Shown: positions 27,189 through 36,310, counted from the stretch's first letter. The stretch is DNA of 64,000 nt from Dinoroseobacter shibae DFL 12 = DSM 16493 (GCF_000018145.1 NC_009952.1:868001-932000); one strand, 5' to 3'. Numbers and translations are program-made. Notes: generated from the letters alone by a model not told the origin.

Positions 27189-27593
27189 TCACACCGCCAG
27201 CACGCCCGCATATTTCGAGCCCGTGATCGGTCGACCGTCGTTGGCCAGCACGAACCCCGAGATCACCCGGGTCAGGCCCCAGACGAGCAGGAAGATCCAG
27301 ATCAGAAATCCGATCCCGATCACCATGGAGGCCAGCGCCACCAGCCCGATCCCCAACCCGATCCAGAAGGTGCGGATCTGAAACGTGAAATGGCTGTCGG
27401 CCAACGGGTCCGAGCCCCGGGTGATATAGGCATAGATCAGTCCGGCAAGGCTCGTGATCCCGACGAAATACCCGACCGCATAAAGCCCGTAGACGATCTT
27501 CACGGCCAGCATCGGGTCGCTGGGGCCGGGGGCGGGGGGGCGCGTGCCGGTTTGGCGGGGGCGCGGGGGTGGCGTTGTGGTCGGGTCGGTCAT
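27189..27593 (-). CDS. Small DUF4870-like membrane protein
   Basis: The 134-residue protein has a Pro/Thr-rich cytoplasmic start and about three to four hydrophobic segments (VYGLYAVGYFVGITSLAGLIYAY in pieces, then FWIGLGIGLVALASMVIGIGFLIWIFLLVWGLTRVISGF). The pattern of a short soluble region DPLADSHFTFQIRTFW between helices is typical of DUF4870 family proteins. Function is unknown. It shares a strand with the hydratase-like gene upstream, separated by 70 bases. Confidence 0.78.
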   Translation of the reverse strand: MTDPTTTPPPRPRQTGTRPPAPGPSDPMLAVKIVYGLYAVGYFVGITSLAGLIYAYITRGSDPLADSHFTFQIRTFWIGLGIGLVALASMVIGIGFLIWIFLLVWGLTRVISGFVLANDGRPITGSKYAGVLAV

Positions 27594-27663
27594 GGGGCCT
27601 CCTGGGGTGCTTGCCGTGACAACGCGGCCCCCGGTGCCGGGGTCCGGGCCGGGGGCCGCGCGC

Positions 27664-28512
27664 TTACTCGAAATTCACCGTCAGCGTCGGTGTCCCGGGC
27701 AGCCCGAGGTATTCCACCGTCGCGCGTCCCTTGGCCTTTGCCGGCGGCATCAGCGGGCCGATGGAGCCGACCGAGATCATGTCGCCTGGCTTGAAGGTGA
27801 TGCCCGTGCTGCGCAGCCAGACCACGGATCGCAGCGGGTTGCCGAGCACCGCCGCCCCGGGCGCCTCGGACAGCACCGTGCCCTCCGCATCGGTGACCCG
27901 CACCTGCATTTCGGCCAAAAGGTCTATCATCGCGCCGCTGTCTTCGAACGGGATCGCCGGGCCTAGCACACCCGCCCGCGCGCCCACACCCCCCGCGGTG
28001 ATCGACGCGCCGTTGAGCGGCTCGTCGGGGCCGTACATCAGGTCTGGCAGCTCGATGAAGGCGTGGATCGAGGCGATGGCATCCATCACGTCCGCGCCGG
28101 TCTCGGCGTCGTTGATCGCGGCACTGCCCACCACGAACACCAGGTCCGCCTCGAAGAGCGGCCGCGCGCCATGGGGCTGGGCCACCGTCGCGCCATCCTC
28201 CAGGAACATGTCGCGGTACAGCACCCCGGCTACCGGCTCGCTCACCCCGAAGGCCGCCATCGCCGCGTCGCTGGTCAGCCCCGCCTTGTAGCCCACCACC
28301 GGGCCCAGATGCGGCTCGAGGGCCGCGACCACCTTGGCCTGCGTGCAGCGCGCCTCCTCCAGCGTCGCCTCCGGGCTCAGCGCTTTGGTGGGCGTCTTGG
28401 CCAGGTAATCCTCCACGAAGGCCGCAACCTCCGCGTCCGTGGCGCACCCCGCCTGCGCCACCCCCGGCAGCATCAGCCCCGCCACCGCCGCCCATATCCA
28501 TCCGCGCATCAT
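27664..28512 (-). CDS. 2-keto-4-pentenoate hydratase/FAH-fold protein with signal peptide
   Basis: The 282-residue protein matches the MhpD-type hydratase fold: GYKAGLTSD, FEADLVFVVG (metal-binding Glu region), HAFIELPDL, a SAPGAAVLGNPLRSVVWL-like segment and KPGDMISVGSIGPL. Unlike cytosolic catabolic hydratases it begins with an obvious signal peptide, MMRGWIWAAVAGLMLPGVAQA, so it is likely periplasmic. The ATG at 28512 is six bases after GGAGG; the adjacent ATG at 28509 is less well placed. It is divergent from the permease operon at 28659. The reaction is uncertain: some exported relatives may bind rather than turn over ligands. Confidence 0.82.
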   Translation of the reverse strand: MMRGWIWAAVAGLMLPGVAQAGCATDAEVAAFVEDYLAKTPTKALSPEATLEEARCTQAKVVAALEPHLGPVVGYKAGLTSDAAMAAFGVSEPVAGVLYRDMFLEDGATVAQPHGARPLFEADLVFVVGSAAINDAETGADVMDAIASIHAFIELPDLMYGPDEPLNGASITAGGVGARAGVLGPAIPFEDSGAMIDLLAEMQVRVTDAEGTVLSEAPGAAVLGNPLRSVVWLRSTGITFKPGDMISVGSIGPLMPPAKAKGRATVEYLGLPGTPTLTVNFE

Positions 28513-28658
28513 GAAAATCCTCCCCTGACTGCCTTCGCGCACAGCTTGCCCCCGCACACGGCAGCAGGCAACGAATTTCGCCAGCGCACCTCACGCCACG
28601 GCCCCCTTGACCGCACCGGACAGGCGCGGGACAACAGACCCCACACCGGGGAGGGCAC

Positions 28659-29645
28659 ATGCTCGCATTCATCATTCGCCGCGTGGTGCAGTCGATCATC
28701 GTTCTGCTCGTGGTCGGGCTGGTCGCGTTTTCCATGTTCCGCTTCGTGGGCGACCCGATCGACGGACTGCTCGGCCAGGAACGCACCATCGAGGATATCG
28801 AACGGCTGCGCGCCCAGCTCGGCCTCGACGACCCGTTCCTCGTGCAATACTGGGACTTCCTCAGCCGCGCCTTCCAGGGCGACCTGGGCATCTCCTACCG
28901 CCAATCGCGCCCCGTGGCCGAGATCCTGCTCGAACGGGCCCCGGCGACGCTGGAACTGGCGCTGGTCTCGGGCGTGCTCGCGATCTTCTTCGGCATCGTG
29001 CTGGGGATCTTCACCGCCATCCGCCGCGACGGGTTCGCCGCGAGTGCCATCATGTCGATCTCGCTCATCGGGGTGTCGCTACCCACCTTCCTGATCGGCA
29101 TCCTGCTGATCTACGTCTTCGCGGTGGAGCTGAACTGGCTGCCGAGTTTCGGCCGCGGCGAGGTCGTGGACCTCGGCGGGTGGACCACCGGGTTCCTCAC
29201 CGCCTCCGGCCTCAAGGCACTGATATTGCCCGCGATTACCCTGGGCCTCTACCAGATGACCCTGATCATGCGGCTCGTGCGCTCCGAGATGCTCGAAGTG
29301 CTGAGGCAGGACTACATCCGCTTCGCCCGCGCCCGCGGGCTGACCGAAAAGGCCGTGAACTTCCGCCACGCCCTGAAGAACACCCTGGTCCCGGTGATCA
29401 CCGTCACCGGCCTGCAGCTCGGCTCGATCATCGCCTTCGCCATCATCACCGAGACCGTGTTCCAATGGCCCGGCGTGGGGCTTCTCTTCATCAACGCGAT
29501 CCAGTTCGTCGACATCCCCGTCATGGCCGCCTACCTGATGCTGATCTCGGTGATGTTCGTGGGCATCAACCTGGTGGTGGACCTGCTCTATTTCGCCATC
29601 GACCCCCGCCTGCGCGTCGATCGCAGCGCGGCAGGAGGGCACTGA
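28659..29645 (+). CDS. dppB: Dipeptide-type ABC transporter permease DppB
   Basis: The 328-residue permease begins MLAFIIRRVVQSIIVLLVVG, the classical DppB N-terminus. The coupling motif RSEMLEVLRQDYIRFARARGLTEKAV lies near residue 215, and six hydrophobic helices are visible. GGGGAGG lies just upstream of the ATG at 28659. With DppC it makes the channel for substrates delivered by the binding protein at 20387-21970. The transported compound is unknown. The gene starts one unit with dppC, whose ATG follows the stop by one base. Confidence 0.93.
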   Translation: MLAFIIRRVVQSIIVLLVVGLVAFSMFRFVGDPIDGLLGQERTIEDIERLRAQLGLDDPFLVQYWDFLSRAFQGDLGISYRQSRPVAEILLERAPATLELALVSGVLAIFFGIVLGIFTAIRRDGFAASAIMSISLIGVSLPTFLIGILLIYVFAVELNWLPSFGRGEVVDLGGWTTGFLTASGLKALILPAITLGLYQMTLIMRLVRSEMLEVLRQDYIRFARARGLTEKAVNFRHALKNTLVPVITVTGLQLGSIIAFAIITETVFQWPGVGLLFINAIQFVDIPVMAAYLMLISVMFVGINLVVDLLYFAIDPRLRVDRSAAGGH

Positions 29646-29646
29646 C

Positions 29647-30615
29647 ATGACCGACACGACCCCCGACCTTCCCCCCGACACGCCCGTCGCGGTCAAGGAA
29701 CCGTCACGCTTCTCGGTCGCCTGGCAGTCGGACTTCGCCTGGAAATTCCGCCGCTCCCCCGTGGCGCTGGTCTCCTTCTCGGTGGTGGTGCTGCTGGTGC
29801 TGGCGGCGCTCTTCGCGCCGCTCATCGCGCCTTACGACCCGTTCAACCCGGCGTCCCTTAACCTGATGAACGGGTTTTCCGCGCCGATGACCCCCAACGC
29901 GTTCACCGGCGACACCTTTTGGCTCGGCACGGACGACCAGGGCCGGGACGTGTTCTCGACCATCCTCTACGGGATGCGGATCTCGCTCTTCGTGGGCTTC
30001 GCGGCGGTGCTCTTCGCCATGACCCTCGGCGTGACCCTGGGCCTGATCGCGGGCTATGTGGGCGGCTGGGTGGAGACGATCATCATGCGCGTGGCCGATG
30101 TGCAGCTGACCTTCCCGGCGATCCTGGTGGCCATGCTGATCTTCGGCATCGCCAAGGGGATCACCCCGGTCGAATACCGCGACCAGATGGCGATCTGGGT
30201 GCTGATCCTCGCCATTGGTCTCTCGGACTGGGTGCAGTTCGCCCGCGTGGTGCGCGGCGCGACCCTGGTCGAGAAGAACAAGGAATACGTGCAGGCCGCC
30301 CGCCTGATCGGGCGCGGCTCCGGCGCGATCATGCTGCGCCATATCCTGCCCAACGTGCTGTCGCCGGTGCTGGTGATCGCCACGATCTCCTTGGCGCTCG
30401 CGATCATCGCCGAGGCGACGCTCAGCTTCCTCGGCGTCGGCGCCCCGCCCACGCAGCCCAGCTTGGGCACCCTGATCCGCATCGGACAGGGGTTCCTCTT
30501 CTCGGGCGAGTGGTGGATCCTGTTCTTCCCGGCGGTCACCCTGCTGGTGCTCGCGCTCAGCGTGAACCTGCTGGGCGACTGGCTCCGCGACGCCCTGAAC
30601 CCGAGGCTGCGATGA
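29647..30615 (+). CDS. dppC: Dipeptide-type ABC transporter permease DppC
   Basis: The 322-residue permease has a hydrophilic N-terminal tail, then a DppC-type beginning FRRSPVALVSFSVVVLLVLAALFAPLIAPYDP, the extracytoplasmic GTDDQGRDVFS segment and the coupling loop ATLVEKNKEYVQAARLIG near residue 215. It partners DppB. After its stop the operon is interrupted by a small opposite-strand gene (30620-30811) and about 400 bases before dppD. The ATPase genes may therefore have their own promoter. Confidence 0.93.
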   Translation: MTDTTPDLPPDTPVAVKEPSRFSVAWQSDFAWKFRRSPVALVSFSVVVLLVLAALFAPLIAPYDPFNPASLNLMNGFSAPMTPNAFTGDTFWLGTDDQGRDVFSTILYGMRISLFVGFAAVLFAMTLGVTLGLIAGYVGGWVETIIMRVADVQLTFPAILVAMLIFGIAKGITPVEYRDQMAIWVLILAIGLSDWVQFARVVRGATLVEKNKEYVQAARLIGRGSGAIMLRHILPNVLSPVLVIATISLALAIIAEATLSFLGVGAPPTQPSLGTLIRIGQGFLFSGEWWILFFPAVTLLVLALSVNLLGDWLRDALNPRLR

Positions 30616-30619
30616 CCCC

Positions 30620-30811
30620 TCAGTCCAGCGGCGAGAAGCGCGCCAGCCGGTCGAGCTGCGGCGCCATGGTGCACCACACGTCCCCGGCGGTGAGCACCCA
30701 GTGCACCTCGCCTGCCTCGGCGGCGACGATGACGCGGCCGGGGTCCGTGGTGACCATGTCGAGGCCGATGACATTCAGGAACAGCGCGAGAGCTTGGGCA
30801 GACAGACACAT
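30620..30811 (-). CDS. Small hypothetical protein
   Basis: A 63-residue frame begins at the ATG at 30811 with AGGAG 8 bases upstream (good spacing). It reads MCLSAQALALFLNVIGLDM, ending in CTMAPQLDRLARFSPLD. No family is recognised. It lies antisense between dppC and dppD and ends four bases after the dppC stop. The good ribosome-binding site and the normal-looking composition support a real gene, but its short length keeps the call tentative. A read-out from the opposite strand could also regulate the transporter operon. Confidence 0.5.
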   Translation of the reverse strand: MCLSAQALALFLNVIGLDMVTTDPGRVIVAAEAGEVHWVLTAGDVWCTMAPQLDRLARFSPLD

Positions 30812-31030
30812 GGGAAACACTCCTTTGGTGCGTTTGCGAAACCGCACCCGTCCTCCAACCCGGCGGCTGTCCGGCACTATGCCACGCCCGCGCCCCTGTT
30901 GCGTCCCGCGCGATGCTGCGGCGCGGCATTTGCCGCAGGGCGCAACGCCCGTACCCGCCACCCTGCCCAATCCTTCACCGCTTTGCCCGTGGGCCGGGCA
31001 ATTCGAACGCTTTCAGACCCGAGGGGCCCG

Positions 31031-32113
31031 ATGACCCAACCCGTCCTGTCGATCCGCAACCTGACCGTGGACATCCCCACGCGCTACGCGGTGCTGCGGC
31101 CCGTGGACAAGGTGTCCTACGACATCGCGCCCGGCGAGATCCTGGGCGTGGTGGGCGAGAGCGGCGCGGGCAAGTCCATGGCCGGGAACGCGGTGATCGG
31201 GCTGCTGACCCCGCCGGCCCATATCTCCTCCGGCGAGGTCTGGCTCAACGGCAAGCGGATCGACAGGCTCACCCCCGAGCAGATGCGCCGGGTGCGCGGC
31301 AAGGATATCGGCATGGTCTTCCAGGACCCGCTGACCTCGCTCAATCCGCTCCTGCGGATCGGCGACCAGCTGACCGAGACCATGCTCGCGCATCTTCCGA
31401 TCTCCCGGGCGGAGGCCGAGGAGAGGGCGGTCGCCGCCCTCGAGGAGGTCGGCATCCCAGCCGCGCGACAGCGGGTGAACAGCTACCCGCACGAGTTTTC
31501 CGGCGGGATGCGCCAGCGGGTGGTGATCGCGCTCGCGCTCTGTGCCGAGCCGTCCCTCGTGATCGCGGACGAGCCGACCACCGCCCTCGACGTCTCGGTG
31601 CAGGCCCAGATCATCGCGCTGCTGAAACGGCTCTGCCGCGAACGCGGGACCGCCGTGATGCTCATCACCCACGACATGGGCGTGATCGCCGAGGCCGCCG
31701 ACCGCGTCGCGGTGATGTATGCGGGCCGCCTGGCCGAGCTTGGCCCGGTGCGCGAGGTGCTCACCGCCCCGCGCCATCCCTACACCTTCGGGCTGATGGG
31801 CTCCACGCCGCTGGCATCGAAGGGGCTCAAGCGGCTGCATCAGATCCCCGGCTCCATGCCACGCCTCGGGCGGCTGCCCCCGGGCTGCGCCTTCAGCCCG
31901 CGCTGCCCCCGGGCGCAGGACAAGTGCCGCCATGACCCGGGTCCGGTGATCGACGCCGACGGGGCCGCGGCCTGCTGGTTCCCGATGGACGGGACCGAGG
32001 GCATCGGCGGTGACGCAACACCACCGCACGGTGGTGCCCGACACTTGCCCGACACAAGTCCGACAGGGGCCCGACCCGGGGCCGACGCCGGTTTTACGGG
32101 GGGCGGGGCATGA
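31031..32113 (+). CDS. dppD: Dipeptide-type ABC transporter ATP-binding protein DppD
   Basis: The 360-residue ATPase has Walker A GESGAGKSM, signature FSGGMRQRVVIALAL, Walker B LVIADEPTTALD and the C-terminal oligopeptide-transporter motif GCAFSPRCPRAQDKC that follows the ATPase core. The residue after the Walker A Lys-Ser is Met rather than Thr, which is tolerated in this family. About 35 extra low-complexity residues (Gly/Pro/Ala-rich) end the protein. The start at 31031 has GAGGGG upstream. Its stop overlaps the dppF ATG by four bases. Confidence 0.93.
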   Translation: MTQPVLSIRNLTVDIPTRYAVLRPVDKVSYDIAPGEILGVVGESGAGKSMAGNAVIGLLTPPAHISSGEVWLNGKRIDRLTPEQMRRVRGKDIGMVFQDPLTSLNPLLRIGDQLTETMLAHLPISRAEAEERAVAALEEVGIPAARQRVNSYPHEFSGGMRQRVVIALALCAEPSLVIADEPTTALDVSVQAQIIALLKRLCRERGTAVMLITHDMGVIAEAADRVAVMYAGRLAELGPVREVLTAPRHPYTFGLMGSTPLASKGLKRLHQIPGSMPRLGRLPPGCAFSPRCPRAQDKCRHDPGPVIDADGAAACWFPMDGTEGIGGDATPPHGGARHLPDTSPTGARPGADAGFTGGGA

Positions 32114-33078
32114 GCATCCTGGTTTCCGTCAAGGGCCTGAGCCGCCGCTTCGACGTCTCCAAACCCTGGCTCAACCGGGTGCTCGAACGGCTGCCCAAGG
32201 CGATCCTGACCGCCGTGTCGGATGTCAGTTTCGATGTCGAGGAACGCACCGTCTACGCCCTGGTGGGCGAGAGCGGATCGGGCAAGTCCACCATCGGCAA
32301 GATGGTGGTCGGGTTGCTGCAACCCTCTGAAGGATCAGTGAAAATCGGCGGCACCGATCTCGCGCGAGAGACCGACCCGGCCAAGCTCGACCTGGTGCGC
32401 GCGGACATCCAGATGATCTTCCAGGACCCGTTCGCCAGCCTCAATCCCCGCTGGCGCGTCCGCGACATCATCAACGAACCGGTCTCGGCCCGGGGCGGCG
32501 ATGTGAAGGGGCTTGCGGAACGCCTGCTCGAACAGGTCGGTCTGGCCGCCGAAGACGCCGGCAAGTTCCCCCACGAATTCTCCGGCGGCCAACGCCAACG
32601 CATCTGCATCGCGCGGGCGCTGGCGTCGGAGCCGAAGCTGATTGTCTGTGATGAGCCGACCTCGGCGCTGGACGTCTCGGTGCAGGCGCAGGTGCTGAAC
32701 CTGATGTCCGATCTCAAGGATGAATTCGGGCTGACTTATCTCTTTATTTCCCATGACTTGACCGTGGTGCAGCATGTGGCCGACCGGATCGGGGTGCTCT
32801 ATCTCGGCCGGCTGGTGGAAGAGGCGGATCCCGACACCCTGTTCGAAAATCCGCGCCATCCCTACACGCAGATGCTGTTGGCGGCGGCGCCGAAAATGGA
32901 CGGGTTCGGGCGCGAGGTGGAGCCGCCCAAGGGCGAGATCCCGGACCCGATCAACCCGCCCACGGGCTGCGCCTTCCACCCCCGCTGCCCGATTGCCGTG
33001 GCCCGCTGCAGCGCCGAGCGGCCGGAGTTGCGTCCCCTGGGCGGCGCGCGGGTCGCCTGTCACCTGGCCGAGGCGTAG
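32110..33078 (+). CDS. dppF: Dipeptide-type ABC transporter ATP-binding protein DppF
   Basis: The 322-residue ATPase has Walker A GESGSGKST, signature FSGGQRQRICIARAL, Walker B LIVCDEPTSALD and the closing GCAFHPRCPIAVARC motif. It forms the ATPase heterodimer with DppD and ends the operon, four bases before the convergent bhcR stop. The proximity of this importer to the bhc genes may mean it brings in a compound that yields glyoxylate or glycine. That link is inference from position only. Confidence 0.93.
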   Translation: MSILVSVKGLSRRFDVSKPWLNRVLERLPKAILTAVSDVSFDVEERTVYALVGESGSGKSTIGKMVVGLLQPSEGSVKIGGTDLARETDPAKLDLVRADIQMIFQDPFASLNPRWRVRDIINEPVSARGGDVKGLAERLLEQVGLAAEDAGKFPHEFSGGQRQRICIARALASEPKLIVCDEPTSALDVSVQAQVLNLMSDLKDEFGLTYLFISHDLTVVQHVADRIGVLYLGRLVEEADPDTLFENPRHPYTQMLLAAAPKMDGFGREVEPPKGEIPDPINPPTGCAFHPRCPIAVARCSAERPELRPLGGARVACHLAEA

Positions 33079-33081
33079 CGC

Positions 33082-33924
33082 CTATTCGGCGGCGATCTGC
33101 GGCATCTCCCCGCCGATCTGGGCGGTGACGTCCCGCGCGGCGGTCTGCACCGCCGCCCCGAGGGCGGGCAGGGCCCCGGGGGCGAAGCGCGCCGAAGGGC
33201 CGGAAACCGAGATCCCGGCGATCGGCTCCCGGAAGCTGTCATAGATCACCGCCGCCACGCAGCACATGCCCTCGTAGCGTTCCTCGTTATCGAAGGACCA
33301 GCCCCGCTTGCGGGTGATCCGCAGGTCGCTCAGCAACGCCTCCGGGTCGGTCAGGGTCTTGGGCGAGAATTGCTGCAACCCAGTGCGCCGAAACAGGTTT
33401 TCCACCGCACCCTGCGGCATCGCCGCCAGCAGCGCCTTGCCGATTCCAGACGCATGCATCGGCCCGCTGGAGCCCGGCCGGTGGAAGGCCCGGATCGGGT
33501 TGTGGGTCTCCACCTGGCCGATGAAGACCACGTGGTCATTGTCGAGAATGCCGAGATTGGCGGTCTCGCCGGTCTGCTCCATCAAGGTGCGCATGGAGGC
33601 GCGGCCCACTTCCAGAAGGTTGGTCCGCTGCATGAAACTGGTGCCGACCCGGAACGCCTCCAACCCCACGCGCCAGGTCTGGCTCGCCTCGTCCATGTCG
33701 ACATAGCCGTGCTTTTCCAGGGTCGCGAGCACCCGGTGCGCGGTGGAGGCGGGCATCCCGAGGCGCATGGACACGTCCGACAGCGTCCCGCCCCCGTCCC
33801 GGGCCAGGGCACTCAGGACCGACAAACCGCGGTCCAGGGCCTGGATCGTGCTGGATTGCCCGTCGGAAAAGGCATTCTTGGGGCGCCCGCGGCTTCGGCG
33901 CGGAGAAGGGGTCTGGTCTTTCAT
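33082..33924 (-). CDS. bhcR: IclR-family regulator of the beta-hydroxyaspartate cycle, BhcR
   Basis: The 280-residue regulator has an IclR helix-turn-helix (LSDVSMRLGMPASTAHRVLATLEKHGYV, residues about 45-75) and the IclR effector domain (for example GPMHASGIGKALLAAMP and GMCCVAAVIYD, whose Cys pair is common in the family). It is divergent from bhcA, the fixed arrangement of bhc clusters. In Paracoccus denitrificans BhcR controls this operon and responds to glyoxylate. The AT-rich gap at 33925-34123 is the expected control site. The opening RRSRGRPK is an AT-hook-like basic stretch. Confidence 0.9.
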   Translation of the reverse strand: MKDQTPSPRRSRGRPKNAFSDGQSSTIQALDRGLSVLSALARDGGGTLSDVSMRLGMPASTAHRVLATLEKHGYVDMDEASQTWRVGLEAFRVGTSFMQRTNLLEVGRASMRTLMEQTGETANLGILDNDHVVFIGQVETHNPIRAFHRPGSSGPMHASGIGKALLAAMPQGAVENLFRRTGLQQFSPKTLTDPEALLSDLRITRKRGWSFDNEERYEGMCCVAAVIYDSFREPIAGISVSGPSARFAPGALPALGAAVQTAARDVTAQIGGEMPQIAAE

Positions 33925-34123
33925 GCGGCCTCCGATGACTGTACTTTAGAGTATTGGTTTTTGGGAAATATTTTCAATCCAAAACTTCATAAAGGATTTG
34001 GAAATCAAAAAATCATTTTTAAACAATGGCATGGAGACATTTTGCCAGTCTTGAAAAACTTTTCCGAAAAAATTGAAAAATGATTCCGAAACGGGTACGA
34101 AGAGGCCTCAGGAGGACTGCACC
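33925..34123. promoter_or_regulatory. bhcR-bhcA divergent control region
   Basis: This 199-base gap is far richer in A/T than its surroundings. It contains imperfect dyads that could bind the dimeric IclR-type BhcR. TTTTGG at 33959-33964 faces CCAAAA at 33979-33984, with GAAA/TTTC nested inside. TGGCA at 34027-34031 faces TGCCA at 34043-34047. The bhcA ribosome-binding site AGGAGG lies at its right end. No clean -35/-10 pair is obvious enough to name. Confidence 0.65.
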
Positions 34124-35314
34124 ATGTTCGATCAGAACCCGATTTTCATCCCCGGCCCGACCAACGTTCCCGACCGCCTGCGGCGCGTGATGGACATGCA
34201 GACGCGGGACCATCGCTCCCCGGCGTTCGGCGCGATGCTGCCCGAACTGTTCGACGGCGTGCGCAAGGTCTTCAACACCAAGGACGCCGCGATCATCACC
34301 TTCCCGGCCAGCGGCACGGGCGGCTGGGAAGCCGCCGTCAGCAACACCCTGTCGCCCGGCGACACGGTTCTGATCGCCCGCTACGGCATGTTCAGCCACC
34401 GCTGGATCGACCTGTGCCAGCGCCATGGCCTGAATGTCGAGATCATCGAATGCGCCTGGGGCAGCGGCGCGCCCGCCGACCTGTTCGCCGAGCGGCTGAA
34501 GGCCGACAAGGGTCACGAGATCAAGGCCGTCCTCGTCACCCATAACGAAACCGCGACCGGCGTGCGGTCCGACATCGGGGCGGTGCGGCGCGGCATGGAC
34601 AGTGCCGATCACCCGGCGATGCTGATGGTGGACTGCGTGTCCTCGCTGGCCTCGATGCCCTTCGATTTCGACGGCTGGGGCGTGGATGTCGCGATCACCG
34701 GCTCTCAGAAGGGATTCATGCTGTTCACCGGGATGTGCATCGTCGCCGTCAGCCAGAAGGCGCTGGAGCATCGCAAGACCGCGAAACTGCCGCGCACCTT
34801 CTTCAGCTTCGACGACATGCTGGCGGCCAATGGCGCGGGCGGCTATCCCTACACCCCGCCGATCCAGTTGATGTTCGGGCTGCAGGAAAGCCTCAAGATG
34901 CTGTTCGAAGAGGGGCTGGAAAATGTCTATGCGCGCCACTTCCGGCTGGCCGAGGGCGTGCGCCGCGCGGTCGATGCCTGGGGCCTGCGCCTGTGTGCCG
35001 AGAGCGCGGATCTTTACTCCGACACGGTCAGCGCCATCTATGTGCCCAAGGGGTTCGACAGCAACGCGCTGACCCAGCATGCCTATGATGCCTATGACAT
35101 CTCCTTCGGCGTGGGCCTGGGGGAGATGAACGGGAGGGCCTTCCGCATCGGGCATCTGGGCGCGTTGACGGATGTGACCATGCTGTCGGGTCTTGCGACC
35201 ATCGAGATGGCCATGGCCGATCTCGACTACCCCATCGAGCTGGGCTCCGGCGTGGCCGCGGCGCAGCAATTCTACCGGACAACGGCGGGCGCAAGCCTCG
35301 CCAAAGCAGCGTGA
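34124..35314 (+). CDS. bhcA: Aspartate-glyoxylate aminotransferase BhcA
   Basis: This 396-residue class V PLP aminotransferase makes glycine from glyoxylate with aspartate as amino donor, the entry step of the beta-hydroxyaspartate cycle. The PLP lysine is Lys196 in ITGSQKGFM. The N-terminal FIPGPTNVPDRLRRVM is typical of the serine/aspartate-glyoxylate transaminase group. The ATG at 34124 follows AGGAGG by 7 bases; an upstream extension to 34073 is not needed. Length equals that expected for BhcA. It heads the bhcABCD operon. By itself it could be a serine-glyoxylate transaminase, but its neighbours fix the call. Confidence 0.94.
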   Translation: MFDQNPIFIPGPTNVPDRLRRVMDMQTRDHRSPAFGAMLPELFDGVRKVFNTKDAAIITFPASGTGGWEAAVSNTLSPGDTVLIARYGMFSHRWIDLCQRHGLNVEIIECAWGSGAPADLFAERLKADKGHEIKAVLVTHNETATGVRSDIGAVRRGMDSADHPAMLMVDCVSSLASMPFDFDGWGVDVAITGSQKGFMLFTGMCIVAVSQKALEHRKTAKLPRTFFSFDDMLAANGAGGYPYTPPIQLMFGLQESLKMLFEEGLENVYARHFRLAEGVRRAVDAWGLRLCAESADLYSDTVSAIYVPKGFDSNALTQHAYDAYDISFGVGLGEMNGRAFRIGHLGALTDVTMLSGLATIEMAMADLDYPIELGSGVAAAQQFYRTTAGASLAKAA

Positions 35315-35321
35315 GGATCCG

Positions 35322-36296
35322 ATGAAAGACACGATCGACCCGGCGGTGATCCCGACCTATGACGACGTGGTCGCCGCCCATGAGCGGATCAAACCCCATA
35401 TCCATCGCACGCCCGTCCTGACCTCGTCCTATTTCAACGACCTGGTCGGCGCGGAGCTGTTCTTCAAATGCGAGAACTTCCAGAAGGCGGGCGCTTTCAA
35501 GGTGCGCGGGGCCTGCAATGCGGTGTTCGGCCTGAGCGATGCGTTGGCCGAGCGCGGTGTGGCGACGCATTCCTCGGGCAACCATGCGCTCTCGCTCAGC
35601 TATGCCGCCGGGCGCCGGGGCATTCCGTGCAACGTGGTCATGCCGCGCACCGCACCGGAGGCCAAGAAGGCGGCCGTCCGGGGCTATGGCGGGATCATCA
35701 CCGAATGCGAGCCCTCGACAACCTCCCGCGAGGCGGTCTTTGCCGAGGTGCAGGAGCGCACCGGCGCGGAATTCGTCCATCCCTATAACGACCCGCGGGT
35801 CGTGGCGGGGCAGGGCACCTGTTCGCGCGAGTTCATGGAGCAGACCGACGGGCTGGACATGATGATCGCCCCCATCGGCGGTGGCGGCATGATCTCGGGT
35901 TGCTGCCTGACCCTGTCGAACATCGCACCCGAGGTGCAGATCATCGCCGCCGAGCCGGAGCAGGCCGACGACGCCTATCGCAGCTTCAAGGCCGGGCACA
36001 TCATCGCCGACGACGCGCCGGTCACCATTGCCGACGGGTTGAAGGTGCCTCTCAAGGATCTCACATGGCATTTCGTGTCCAACCATGTGAGCGATATCCT
36101 GACCGCCAGCGAGCAGGAGATCATCGACGCGATGAAGCTCACCTGGCAGCGCATGAAGATCGTGATGGAGCCGAGCTGTGCTGTGCCGCTGGCCACCATT
36201 CTGAAGAACAAGGATAAATTCGCCGGCAAGCGCGTCGGTGTGATTGTGACGGGCGGCAATGTCGATCTCGACAAATTGCCGTGGATCACGGGCTAA
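35322..36296 (+). CDS. bhcB: erythro-beta-hydroxyaspartate dehydratase BhcB
   Basis: The 324-residue fold-type II PLP enzyme of the serine racemase/threonine dehydratase family converts beta-hydroxyaspartate to iminosuccinate. Lys60 in AGAFKVRGA holds PLP, and IGGGGMISG near residue 188 is the phosphate-binding glycine loop. It begins 7 bases after bhcA with GAGGA upstream and is followed 14 bases later by bhcC. It lacks a regulatory ACT domain, as expected. In isolation it could pass for a serine/threonine dehydratase; the complete operon supports BhcB. Confidence 0.94.
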   Translation: MKDTIDPAVIPTYDDVVAAHERIKPHIHRTPVLTSSYFNDLVGAELFFKCENFQKAGAFKVRGACNAVFGLSDALAERGVATHSSGNHALSLSYAAGRRGIPCNVVMPRTAPEAKKAAVRGYGGIITECEPSTTSREAVFAEVQERTGAEFVHPYNDPRVVAGQGTCSREFMEQTDGLDMMIAPIGGGGMISGCCLTLSNIAPEVQIIAAEPEQADDAYRSFKAGHIIADDAPVTIADGLKVPLKDLTWHFVSNHVSDILTASEQEIIDAMKLTWQRMKIVMEPSCAVPLATILKNKDKFAGKRVGVIVTGGNVDLDKLPWITG

Positions 36297-36310
36297 GGGG
36301 AGCCGAGACA

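Noticed and set aside
34027-34047. TGGCA-N11-TGCCA dyad as a LysR-type operator
   Set aside because: No LysR-type gene is adjacent; the neighbouring regulator is IclR-type, so I only list it as part of the bhc control region.
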